Assembly: GCA_963738835.1 (NCBI GenBank)
Contig: CAVTYH010000009.1
Location: 682,001-746,000, forward strand
DNA: 64,000 nucleotides
Direction: 5' to 3'
From: CAVTYH01 sp963738835
Lineage (GTDB): Bacteria > Planctomycetota > Planctomycetia > Pirellulales > JADZDJ01
Shown piece by piece: positions 56,402 to 64,000 of this stretch (position 1 is the first letter of the stretch; every line of letters begins with the position of its first letter). A model generated the notes under the pieces. The model saw only the letters and a program-made list of their open reading frames with translations. It had not been told where the DNA came from and ran no database searches. Both the position numbers and the translations under genes were made by a program.

Positions 56402-56497
56402 TGGCCAGCATGGCCAAAAATAGAAAAACCCGGCAGGCAAAACCTGTTGAGCCGAGGCTTTTAAATGTCTCGAATTACCCATCGCGAGCAATTCAAC
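56402..56497 (-). promoter_or_regulatory. Upstream element, copy B (BON/csrA transcript)
   Basis: Minus strand: GTTGAATTGCTCGCGATGGG, seven bases, AGACA, then about 59 bases and TGGCCA-N3-TGGCCA. The first block matches copy A at 16 of 20 positions and the TGGCCA block at 14 of 15; block spacing differs by one base. The TGGCCA pair is 96 bases upstream of the BON start codon. It is part of the 430-base gap 56306-56735. Confidence 0.6.
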
Positions 56498-56600
56498 GTC
56501 TGTAATTTATTCGGTTATCTAATCGAAGTCAAGCTCGATGCAAGTGCGCAACAAATCGCTCCACGGCTAATTCTGCGTCAGAGGCATTTCGCGAGATAGT

Positions 56601-56628
56601 TTGATTAAAATCGCGTTATTGATACAAT
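56601..56628 (+). promoter_or_regulatory. Promoter of the globin-sensor operon
   Basis: TTGATT at 56601 and TACAAT at 56623 are separated by 16 bases, a fair sigma-70-type pair. A transcript would start near 56635 and include the leader with the hairpin at 56676. Confidence 0.5.
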
Positions 56629-56675
56629 GAAGAGGTGAGCTTGGCTCGTGATGGGCCACTTTCGAAAGACTATTT

Positions 56676-56715
56676 GCCCCGTTCGGTCACATTTGTGGCT
56701 TGGCGGGGTTTTTTT
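56676..56715 (+). terminator. Leader terminator (candidate attenuator) before the globin-sensor kinase
   Basis: GCCCCG pairs with CGGGG(T), with an inner GTCAC/GTGGC stem, and seven T residues follow at 56709-56715. It ends 20 bases before the kinase ATG, so it would stop transcription unless bypassed. Confidence 0.7.
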
Positions 56716-56735
56716 GTGCATATCGCGAGACATCC

Positions 56736-57917
56736 ATGCAACCCGACAAGCTGTTTGCACGCTACTGTGAACTACAGGGCTATATCGACTGGAGCGATGC
56801 CGATGCTCAACGAGTCCGCCAAATGGCGCCGACCGCCGAGCGGCATTTCACCAACTTGATCGACGATTTTTATGCTGCAATTCAGCAAAATCCGGCCACG
56901 ATGAAAGTCATCACCGGCGGGGTTGAGCAAATCCGGCGGCTTAAAGGCACGCTAATCGGTTGGCTCAAGGACCTATTTTCGGGTCACTACGATCAAGATT
57001 ATGTGGTGCGCCGGTGGAAGGTGGGGCAAAGGCATGTTGAAATTGGCTTAGATCAGGTCTACACCAACGCCGCCCTTTCGCGACTGCGGCAGGGGCTTTT
57101 GCTCGAACTGGAAAACGACAGACTGACAGAACAATCGGACGGCGAAACACGCAATGGGAAAGCGGCGCGCCGATCGCTTAACAAACTTCTCGATCTCGAT
57201 CTGGCCATCATCGAAGATGCATATCAAACTGAATACCTGGCCCGACAAAGTCGTACCGAGCGGCTGGCGGTTATTGGGCAAGTGGCAGGCGGCATTGCTC
57301 ACGAAATCCGCAATCCGCTGAATGTGATTAAGACTTCGATCTATTACTTGCGCACTGCCGGAAATGCCTCGCCAGAAAAAGTTGCCACCCATCTGGAGCG
57401 CATCGAACGACAAACGGTTTTGGCGGATAAAATCGTGACCGCCTTGCACGATTTCGCTAGACTGCCCATGCCCCGATTGCAGCCAGTGCCGGTTGCCGAT
57501 TTCATGAACGAAGTCGTGGGCGAAAGCACTTTGCCCGAGCATATCCACGTCTCGGTGAATTGCCCGCCGAACGTACCGCCGATGTTTGCCGATCCGGAAC
57601 AGCTTCGAATCGTGTTTTCAAACCTGCTTCGAAATGCCAGCGACGCCATGCCGTCCGGCGGCTCACTCTCTTTGCAGTCTTCGGTTCACGATGGGCAGGT
57701 AGAATTTGCCGTTTCGGATACGGGAGTGGGCATCGATGCCGACAACCTTCGTCGGATCATGGAGCCCTTTCACTCCACAAAGGCTCGCGGATTAGGCTTA
57801 GGGCTGGCGATCGCGCGTGCAATCGTGGATAAACAGAATGGACACATTCATATTGCCAGCCAGCCGGGAGCAGGCACCACAGTTACCATTAAGCTTCCGG
57901 CCGCTGGCGATCCGTGA
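56736..57917 (+). CDS. Globin-coupled sensor histidine kinase
   Basis: 393 residues from ATG 56736. Residues 1-150 are a protoglobin domain: RHFTNLIDDFYAAIQQNPAT, LKDLFSGHYDQDYVVRRWKV and GQRHVEIGL, whose His is the probable proximal haem ligand. HisKA follows (VAGGIAHEIRNPLNVIKTSI, phospho-His), then HATPase with NLLRNASDAMPSGGSLSLQ, SDTGVGIDADNLRRIMEPFH and GLGLGLAIARAIV. It should sense O2, NO or CO and pass phosphate to the response regulator encoded 13 bases downstream. No signal peptide or membrane helix. Confidence 0.88.
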   Translation: MQPDKLFARYCELQGYIDWSDADAQRVRQMAPTAERHFTNLIDDFYAAIQQNPATMKVITGGVEQIRRLKGTLIGWLKDLFSGHYDQDYVVRRWKVGQRHVEIGLDQVYTNAALSRLRQGLLLELENDRLTEQSDGETRNGKAARRSLNKLLDLDLAIIEDAYQTEYLARQSRTERLAVIGQVAGGIAHEIRNPLNVIKTSIYYLRTAGNASPEKVATHLERIERQTVLADKIVTALHDFARLPMPRLQPVPVADFMNEVVGESTLPEHIHVSVNCPPNVPPMFADPEQLRIVFSNLLRNASDAMPSGGSLSLQSSVHDGQVEFAVSDTGVGIDADNLRRIMEPFHSTKARGLGLGLAIARAIVDKQNGHIHIASQPGAGTTVTIKLPAAGDP

Positions 57918-57930
57918 ATTCGGTGACGCC

Positions 57931-58660
57931 ATGATAACTGCCACGCGCTTACTCATTGTGGACGACGATCGTGACACTTGCGCGAACCTGGCCGACATTT
58001 TTACCGACTTGGATTACCAGGTTGACATTGCTTACGATGGTTTTGCCGCACTAGAGCTGGTACTTAAAACCACCTATGACTTGGCCCTGTTAGATCTCAA
58101 AATGCCGGGAATGGATGGGCTTGAGCTGTACCGAAGAATTCGAGAAATCTCCGCTGACACCGTGGCGATTGTCGTGACAGCCTATGCGAGTTCTGAAACG
58201 GCGACATCCATTCTTGATGCAGGCGCTTGGCAACTGCTCGCAAAGCCGGTGGACTTTTCAAAGCTGTTGCCAATGGTTCGTGAAATGCTCGACCAACCGC
58301 TGGTGTTAGTCGTCGATGACGACAAGGATTTATGCCATTCGCTCTGGAGCATCTTTCGGGAGCGCGGGTATCGTACCTGCTTAGCACACGACGCCGACGA
58401 GGCCGACCTCCGATTACGCCAGAGGAAATTCAAGGCGGTTATTGTCGACATGAAGCTGCCAGGGCGTCACGGCGGCGCTGTCGTCAAAGCTCGTGCAGGA
58501 GCATAATCCGAGTGCAAGAACTGTCATCATTACAGGCTATCGATCTGAAATGGCTGGTCGCATCGAGCAAGTCCTTTCTGAGGGCACCGAAGCCATTTGC
58601 TACAAACCCTTCGATGTTGATGAACTATTAAATGCCGTCAAACGTCTAGTTGCTTCTTGA
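57931..58660 (+). CDS. Tandem-receiver response regulator, one frameshift
   Basis: Receiver 1: LLIVDDDRDTCANLADIF, YDLALLDLKMPGMDGLELYR (phospho-Asp), VVTAYASSETATSILDAGAW, LAKPVD. Receiver 2: LVLVVDDDKDLCHSLWSIFR, FKAVIVDMKLPGRHGG (phospho-Asp), then after an indel near 58490 TVIITGYRSEMAGRI and CYKPFDVDELLNAVKRL. No DNA-binding or enzyme domain is attached, so it is a phosphorelay intermediate. The stop at 58660 lies just before the next kinase. Confidence 0.82.
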
Positions 58661-58665
58661 GCGTT

Positions 58666-60180
58666 ATGTTAGGACAATGGACAAGGGCGATTGATCGCGA
58701 TCTGCCAGTCTCGCAGACGTTTCAGATTCTGATTGTCGAGGACGATGCCGATACTTGTGCTAACCTGACCGATATTTTGGAGCTTGACGGCTACCAAGTC
58801 ACAACCGTGGGCACCGCCCGCGAGGTGCTGCATCTGAGTGATTGGTCGGATATCTCCGCGATTATTCTCGATCGCCGGTTGCCAGACGCCGATGCCGATA
58901 CCTTATTGCCGCAATTGCGAGAATTGGCACCGCATAGCCCAGTGATTGTGGTCACTGGTTATGCTGACTTGCAGGGTGCCATTGATGCCTTGCGGAACGG
59001 CGCTGCCGATTACATTCTCAAGCCGGTGAATCCAGACGTTTTACGGGCATCGATTGCACGGTTGGCGGAAAAACAGCGCCTTGAACACGAACTCAGCCGA
59101 AGCCAGTCGCAACTGCGTGAGCAACGCGATTTCGTCGAAAGTTTGCTGGAAACGGTGCCTACAGCGGTGTTATTGCTCGACGCCGAGGGCAACATTCTTC
59201 GCTTCAACTCGTATCTTGAACAGCTAAGTGAATTTCGAGTGGAGGATGTGCAGGGCCACAGTTTTCTTGAGACCTTTTTACCGGAATACGACCGTGAACG
59301 AGTTCAAACGTTACTGTTAGGTGTGACTGAACTTTCGCCAATTGCTGAATTCGAAACAATCATTATCAGTCGCAGCGGCAAAGAGGCTGTGGTACGTTGG
59401 TCCGCAACATTGCTGGGACCGTCGCCGGACGCGGTCGTGGGCGTACTGGCTAGCGGGCAGGATATCACGGAATTGAAGCAAGCCCAGGAGAGAGTGTTGC
59501 AGCACGAACGGCTGGCTGCAATCGGCCAGGTCATGACCGGCCTCGTGCATGAAAGCCGAAACGCCCTGCAACGATGCAGAGCTTGTTTGGAAATGCTGTC
59601 GGTTGAAATCGCCGATCGCCCGAATGCTTTGAATCTGCTCGATCGAATGCAAAGCGCGCAAAACGATTTGCATCAATTGTTCGAGGAAGTGCGCGAATAT
59701 GCGGCTCCGATCAAGCTCGATTTCAAAGTATGCGATTTGGCCGATATCTGGAGGCAAGCCTGGCAAGATTTAACGCATTTACACCAGGAAAAGAATGTTA
59801 CCCTGGCCGAGCCGACTGCTAAAATAAACGGTCGCTGCAAAGTCGATCCTTTTGCATTACGGCAGGTGTTGCGCAATATTTTTGAAAACGCGATTCAAGC
59901 TTCGCCGCAAGGAGAGCAAATTTGCATCGCTTGCAATGAGGTTGATCATCGTGGTCGCGATGAGTTGCAAATCGCTGTAGCCGATCATGGACCTGGTATT
60001 CCCACCGATTTGCGGTTGCGGATTTTAGAGCCGTTCTTCACTACCAAAACGAAAGGTACCGGCCTGGGGTTGGCAATTGCCGAACGCATCGTCCGCTCGC
60101 ATGGCGGGCGAATAAAAGTCGACGAGAACCGACCGTCTGGAACTCAAATGTTGATCAATCTTCCCAAAGGAACTGCATGA
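58666..60180 (+). CDS. Hybrid sensor histidine kinase (receiver-PAS-HK)
   Basis: 504 residues. Receiver at 10-130 (ILIVEDDADTCANLTDILEL, AIILDRRLPDADADTLLPQL, VVTGYADLQGAIDALRNGAA, LKPVN), coiled coil, a PAS domain (LETVPTAVLLLDAEGNILRF, then GHSFLETFLPEYDRERVQTL), HisKA (AIGQVMTGLVHESRNALQRC, phospho-His) and HATPase (ADHGPGIPTDLRLRILEPFF, TGLGLAIAERIV). The receiver is N-terminal, so it is probably phosphorylated by another kinase, perhaps the globin sensor. A TTG at 58657 is in frame but ATG 58666 is preferred. Confidence 0.87.
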   Translation: MLGQWTRAIDRDLPVSQTFQILIVEDDADTCANLTDILELDGYQVTTVGTAREVLHLSDWSDISAIILDRRLPDADADTLLPQLRELAPHSPVIVVTGYADLQGAIDALRNGAADYILKPVNPDVLRASIARLAEKQRLEHELSRSQSQLREQRDFVESLLETVPTAVLLLDAEGNILRFNSYLEQLSEFRVEDVQGHSFLETFLPEYDRERVQTLLLGVTELSPIAEFETIIISRSGKEAVVRWSATLLGPSPDAVVGVLASGQDITELKQAQERVLQHERLAAIGQVMTGLVHESRNALQRCRACLEMLSVEIADRPNALNLLDRMQSAQNDLHQLFEEVREYAAPIKLDFKVCDLADIWRQAWQDLTHLHQEKNVTLAEPTAKINGRCKVDPFALRQVLRNIFENAIQASPQGEQICIACNEVDHRGRDELQIAVADHGPGIPTDLRLRILEPFFTTKTKGTGLGLAIAERIVRSHGGRIKVDENRPSGTQMLINLPKGTA

Positions 60181-60767
60181 ATAAGCCACTGCGGGTTGCC
60201 GTTGCCGACGATGAACAAGACATGCGCGACTTCTTCGAGCGCATGCTGCCGCTGTGTGGACATCAAGTCGTTGGCGTCGCCGAAACAGGCCGCGAGTTAA
60301 TCGAACATTGCCAATCGCTCAAGCCGGACCTGATAATTACCGACATTAAAATGCCCGATATGGATGGCATTGAAGCCGCCATCACCATTTGCCACGAGCG
60401 CCCCGTGCCCGTCATCTTAGTCTCTGCGTATCACGATCCTGAACTGATTCAGCGGGCCGAGGCCGACTATGTAATGGGCTACATGGTGAAGCCGATCGGC
60501 AAGGTGGATTTGGAACCCGCAATCGCACTAGCGATCAGACGCTTTCGGCAATTTGAGGCCGTTCGAAAGGAAGCGGGCGATTTACGCCAGGCTTTGGCCG
60601 ATCGAAAAGTTATCGAGCAAGCCAAGGGCCTGCTGATGAAGACGACCGGCGTCGATGAAAAAGAGGCGTTTCATCGACTTCAACAGCTTGCCGCAGAACG
60701 CAATCAAAAACTAATCGAAGCTGCGCAAAGCGTCATTGCACTTGAGAAGGCGTTTCGGCCAGTTTGA
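60177..60767 (+). CDS. Response regulator with ANTAR RNA-binding domain
   Basis: 196 residues. The receiver (VAVADDEQDMRDFFERML, LIITDIKMPDMDGIEAAITI with phospho-Asp, VSAYHDPELIQRAEADYVMG, VKPIGK) is followed by a coiled coil and the ANTAR three-helix unit KVIEQAKGLLMKTTGVDEKE, AFHRLQQLAAERNQKLIEAA. ANTAR regulators bind paired hairpins in mRNA leaders and prevent terminator formation. ATGA overlap with the kinase stop (60177-60180) means coupled translation. The leader terminator at 56676-56715 of the same operon is an obvious candidate target. Confidence 0.9.
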   Translation: MNKPLRVAVADDEQDMRDFFERMLPLCGHQVVGVAETGRELIEHCQSLKPDLIITDIKMPDMDGIEAAITICHERPVPVILVSAYHDPELIQRAEADYVMGYMVKPIGKVDLEPAIALAIRRFRQFEAVRKEAGDLRQALADRKVIEQAKGLLMKTTGVDEKEAFHRLQQLAAERNQKLIEAAQSVIALEKAFRPV

Positions 60768-61153
60768 TGTACGGCATTTCACCAAGTTGGGAACGCGTTT
60801 TTGCCTTGATTGCATCTCATTAGTTTTCCTCGGCTCTACAGGTCTTTCTTAATCTCTTGGCTGATATACTTTTCGTGGAAAGAAGGCGCGAACTCAAATT
60901 CCTCTTCGGCGGATACCAAACATCTCCGACAAGTTAGCATTGAACTATGCCGAAATGAGAGCTAGCTTAACCTTGAGCGACCCTTCCATCGTGGCGCTAG
61001 CCAAAAGTTCTATAGGTGTCCAGTTGCCTCGATTTTTTGTAAGTTCTGCTGAAACTTTGCGTTAAGTTACCTGCCGGCGTTCGGCAGTGCGGCGTTTTCT
61101 CTGAGGAATAAACCGGTAGTTACCGGATTATTCTTGCTAAGGAGACTCGCACC
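60768..61153. other. Gap before the integrase
   Basis: 386 bases without a gene. A hairpin, GAATAAACCGGTA with TACCGGATTATTC, lies at 61106-61133 just upstream of the integrase start and may be its recombination or regulatory site. CCTGCCGGC/TTCGGCAG-like inverted bases lie at about 61071. Confidence 0.45.
61106..61133 (+). repeat. Near-perfect inverted repeat upstream of the integrase
   Basis: A 13-bp arm pairs with its partner at 12 of 13 positions around a GT loop. It ends 20 bases before the integrase ATG. Confidence 0.6.
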
Positions 61154-62288
61154 ATGCCACGCATCGCCGGCGCGTCGATTCCGAAGTATCGAACGCATCG
61201 TCCCACCGGTCAGGCTGTCGTCACCATCGGCGGTATCGATCACTATCTCGGCCCGCAAGGCACGAAAGCCAGCCTGATTGAGTATGACCGGCTGATTGCC
61301 GAATGGATGGCCAACGGCAGGCAGTCTCGGGGCACTGCTGACGCGGGGCTCACGATGGCCGAATTGATCGGCTCCTATCGCCAGCACGTCTCGGCCTACT
61401 ATGTCAAAAACGGCAGGCCCACCAGCGAACAGCACGACATCGCCTGCGCGATGCGCTTCGTGCGGCTGCTGTATGCCAACACGCCAGTTGTGGAATTCGG
61501 CCCGCTGGCCCTGAAGGCCGTGCGGCAGAAAATGGCGGAAGATGGCTACGCCCGCACTACCATCAATAAGAGCGTGCATCGGATTCGCCGGATGTTTCGC
61601 TGGGCCGTGGAAAACGAGCTTGTCCGGCCGTCGATCCTGCAAGCTCTGGAGGCGGTAGCCGGCTTATTGAAAGGCAGAACCGAGGCCCACGAAACGGAAC
61701 CCGTGGCCTCGGTCCCTCAGGCCGTCGTCGAAGCGACGCTACCGCTATTACCGACGGTCGTGGCAGATATGGTGCGTTTCCAACGGCTCACCGGTTGCCG
61801 GCCGCAGGAAGTTTGTTCCATTCGTCCGTGCGACGTGGATCTTTCCGGCGAGGTTTGGAAGTACGTTCCCGCCGAGCACAAGATGGAACATTACGGTAAA
61901 CGACACACCATCTTTATCCGGCCCCCGGGCGCAGGATGTGTTGCGTCCCTATCTCCTGCGGAACAAGGAAGATTACTGTTTCCGCCCCGTCGACAGTGAA
62001 CGTAAGCGCCGTGCCCTGCGCCACGAAACCCGCCGTACACCGATCGGCTACGGAAACCGACCAGGCACAAATTGCAGTCGCCAGCCAAAGCGACCGCCAA
62101 GCCGTCGGTACGATACCGCCGGATATCGGTGCGCCATCGTTCGGGCATGTGATCGGGCATACCCTCGGGTAAGGTGGCTAGAAAAAGGGCTGAGTCGATT
62201 GAATGTGCGCCTTGAGCAAGAGATAATCGGGGCCGCAAGAAAGACGTATACGTTGTCCGTGGCGGTCACGGGCAGAAAGCTTAACTAG
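61154..62288 (+). pseudogene. Tyrosine-type site-specific integrase, frameshifted and C-terminally truncated
   Basis: The product begins MPRIAGASIPKYRTHRPTGQ, then VVTIGGIDHYLGPQGTKASL, the planctomycete phage/island integrase form. Core-binding helices (TINKSVHRIRRMFRWAVENE) and catalytic Arg I (FQRLTGCRPQEVCSIRPCDV) are present. An indel near 61925 moves to LRPYLLRNKEDYCFRPVDSE in another frame. After CAIVRACDRAYP the sequence no longer resembles an integrase: the His-x-x-Arg and Tyr motifs are absent. It is therefore inactive as written, and a deletion junction near 62175 is likely. Confidence 0.75.
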
Positions 62289-62317
62289 GAAACCTCGGTT
62301 TAAAGAGTAGGATAAAC

Positions 62318-64000
62318 ATGAAAACGCGAATCAGTCTTTTGATCATGCTCGCACTGGCGCTCACGTTGCCTGCAGCCACGTTGATATTGGCCAAACAGGT
62401 CGGGGCGGTACGCAATGATCCTTCGCCCGGGCCGGAAGGTCCATGTGACATCTATGCCGCTGCCAACTGCCCCTGCGTGGCCGCCCACAGCACCACACGC
62501 GCGCTGTACGCCTCCTACAACGGCCCGCTCTACCAGGTCATGCGTCAGTCGGACGGCAAGACCATGAACATCGGCGTCGTCCAACCCTCAGCGTCGGATG
62601 CAGGAGGATATGCCGATGCGGCCGCGCAGGACGCCTTCTGCGCCAACACGTATTGCTGGATCACCACCGTCTACGACCAGTCCGGCAAGGGTAACCATCT
62701 CGTCCAAGCGCCCCGCGGCGGATTTAGCGGCCCGGCCATGGGTGGGTTTAACAATCTCCCCGTCGCCGACATGGCGCCGATTACGATCATGGGCCACAAG
62801 GCTTACGGCGTCTTCATCGAGCCGGGCATGGGCCTCCGCTGGAATGACGCGCACGGCACCGCGGTCGACGACCAGGCGGAGGGGCAGTACTGGGTCATTA
62901 ACGGCCATCACTACAACTCAGGCTGCTGCTACGACTATGGCAACGCCGAGACCGACAGCCGCGACGACGGCAACGGCACCATGGAAACCACCTACTTTGG
63001 CAACGCCGGCGCCTGGTATCACGGTCCGCCACCGGGACCGTGGATCATGACCGACCAAGAAAACAACCTGGTGGGTTGTGTCAACCCGGATGGTTCCAAA
63101 AACTGTCCAGACCTGCCGAACATCACCTGGCGATTCGTGACCGCCATGGCCGACGGCGAACCGCATCACTGGAGATCCATGGGCGGCGACGCGCAGAAAG
63201 GCGACCTGAAGGTTATGTTCGACGGACGGCGCGTTAACAACTCCTATGACCCCATGCGCAAACAGGGAGCCATCCTCCTGGGCAACGGCGGCGACAACAG
63301 CAACGGCTCGCAGGGCACTTTTTATGAAGGCGCGATGACGGCCGCAGGCACCTTCCCGTCGCAGGAGATCAATCAGAAAGTGCAGGCCAACGTTGTGGCT
63401 GCCAGGTATGACACGCCGCGGCTGAGCCTGGCGCCGGCGTCGGCAACAACCACACCGCCGGGACTCCAGACGTTCTCACCGGGCTCCTCGCAGGAGACCA
63501 CTCTTACGTTCACCAATACTACGGGAGCGCCCGCGACCGGCGTCAAGTTGAGCATCTCCGTGCCCCCGGGGTGGGCCTACTCGCTCTCCGGGGCGAGCAA
63601 GTCGTCGGCCAGTGCCACCGATGCATCAAAGACGTTCACTGACCCGGTCGCGCCGGATGCCACCGTGAACGCGACTTTCAAGGTCACCTCGGGGCAGGCG
63701 GCCTTCAACGGAGATCTGGTCGGCAACGCCTCGTGGAAGAACTCCACAAGCGGCCAGGCGCAATCGGAAAAAACGGCCGAGAAGGTGCGGAACGTCAGCC
63801 CAATCAAAATCAACGAGTTCGCTATTAGTTCCGCTTCTCCGGCCAACTCGACGAACTCGTTCATCGAGCTCTACAACGCCGGTGCCCGTGACGTCGATAT
63901 CTCCAACTGGACGCTGACCGAGCACCCGACGCAGCAGGCCATCTTTTCGTCGTTGAAGATCCCGGCTGGCATAAAGCTCGCGGCGCACGGCTTTTACCTT
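62318..64000 (+). CDS. GH54-type alpha-L-arabinofuranosidase B with NEW3 and lamin-tail domains, partial
   Basis: From ATG 62318 the frame is open to the window end (561 codons). Residues 1-26 are a signal peptide. The catalytic domain shows CDIYAAANCPCVAAHSTTRA, WITTVYDQSGKGNHLVQAPR, CCYDYGNAETDSRDDGNGTM, and YEGAMTAAGTFPSQEINQKV, all typical of GH54/AbfB. After about residue 370 come a NEW3-like beta domain (SQETTLTFTNTTGAPATGVK) and the start of a lamin-tail domain (KINEFAISSASPANSTNSFI). It would release arabinose from extracellular polysaccharide. Codon third positions look more GC-rich than in the rest of the window, and it adjoins a broken integrase. Confidence 0.85.
   Translation, partial: MKTRISLLIMLALALTLPAATLILAKQVGAVRNDPSPGPEGPCDIYAAANCPCVAAHSTTRALYASYNGPLYQVMRQSDGKTMNIGVVQPSASDAGGYADAAAQDAFCANTYCWITTVYDQSGKGNHLVQAPRGGFSGPAMGGFNNLPVADMAPITIMGHKAYGVFIEPGMGLRWNDAHGTAVDDQAEGQYWVINGHHYNSGCCYDYGNAETDSRDDGNGTMETTYFGNAGAWYHGPPPGPWIMTDQENNLVGCVNPDGSKNCPDLPNITWRFVTAMADGEPHHWRSMGGDAQKGDLKVMFDGRRVNNSYDPMRKQGAILLGNGGDNSNGSQGTFYEGAMTAAGTFPSQEINQKVQANVVAARYDTPRLSLAPASATTTPPGLQTFSPGSSQETTLTFTNTTGAPATGVKLSISVPPGWAYSLSGASKSSASATDASKTFTDPVAPDATVNATFKVTSGQAAFNGDLVGNASWKNSTSGQAQSEKTAEKVRNVSPIKINEFAISSASPANSTNSFIELYNAGARDVDISNWTLTEHPTQQAIFSSLKIPAGIKLAAHGFYL

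Noticed and set aside
56380..56420. Sigma-54 promoter at TTTGGGACGCAGTATTGC (minus strand)
   Set aside because: GG and GC can be spaced correctly only by giving up most of the TGGCAC consensus; copy A at 55517 has no equivalent.
56601..56614. FNR-type box TTGAT-TAAA-ATCGC before the globin-sensor kinase
   Set aside because: Only 8 of 10 half-site bases fit and it overlaps the likely -35 hexamer, so chance is sufficient.
56630..56715. Canonical ANTAR twin hairpins with six-base loops
   Set aside because: Hairpins can be drawn (for example TGGCT with GGCCA) but loops are not six bases with A1 and G4; only the terminator is clear.

Overview
The window reads as a piece of a planctomycete chromosome. 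The evidence is the LExRxxLS-like N-terminal signature on two exported proteins (4598-3795 and 8856-11486), DUF1080, DUF1207 and DUF1579 exported proteins, a dockerin, an integrase with a MPRIAGASIPKYR start, and short palindromic or heptamer repeats between and even inside genes. No rRNA, tRNA or CRISPR array was seen.

Region 1 (1-13 kb) holds exported and surface functions: an SRPBCC fragment, a DUF1579 protein, a BNR-repeat propeller and a MoaD/ThiS-like protein separated by a RAYT transposase unit, DUF1080, DUF1207 and GH43-like proteins, a large sedolisin with P-domain and dockerin, a YihY membrane protein and a small Cys-rich lipoprotein. Region 2 (13-19 kb) is a small integron: an IntI-type integrase, an ORF-less 304-bp cassette with a foldable attC, then a second probable cassette carrying a membrane protein. 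An erythromycin-esterase-like gene, a decayed gene, a DUF4405 membrane protein and an IS66 remnant follow.

Region 3 (19-45 kb) is acyl-CoA and storage-polymer metabolism. It contains a biotin-dependent acyl-CoA (propionyl-CoA) carboxylase pair and PhaR, facing a phasin, an SDR and fructose-1,6-bisphosphatase. A long minus-strand operon (37.7 to 26.2 kb) then encodes a Wood-Werkman type propionate route: transcarboxylase-like 5S and 12S subunits, a biotin carrier, two small partner proteins, methylmalonyl-CoA epimerase, a CoA-transferase, both methylmalonyl-CoA mutase subunits and MeaB. Next come an ABC1 kinase and a polyhydroxyalkanoate set (phaC, PhaE-like, phaB, phaA). Propionyl-CoA, succinyl-CoA and acetyl-CoA metabolism are therefore placed beside PHA synthesis and its regulator.

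Region 4 (45-61 kb) is respiratory and regulatory: LysR, HTH, BON and cyclic-nucleotide-binding proteins, a GYD protein, and a cbb3-type oxidase operon (di-haem cytochrome c, membrane protein, CcoN, CcoO, two small membrane proteins, CcoI, SafE-like). CsrA and a second BON protein follow, then a plus-strand signalling operon of globin-coupled histidine kinase, tandem-receiver protein, hybrid kinase and ANTAR response regulator. Two upstream regions here share a conserved element of about 95 nt, and the signalling operon has an intrinsic terminator in its leader. Region 5 (61-64 kb) has a truncated tyrosine integrase beside a secreted GH54-like arabinofuranosidase that runs off the end.

About twenty otherwise well conserved genes are interrupted by one or more one- or two-base indels, including mutB, ccoN, phaC, pccA and phaA. 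Homology continues in another frame each time, so uncorrected sequencing indels are more likely than mass gene decay. Such genes are annotated over their full extent with the break noted.
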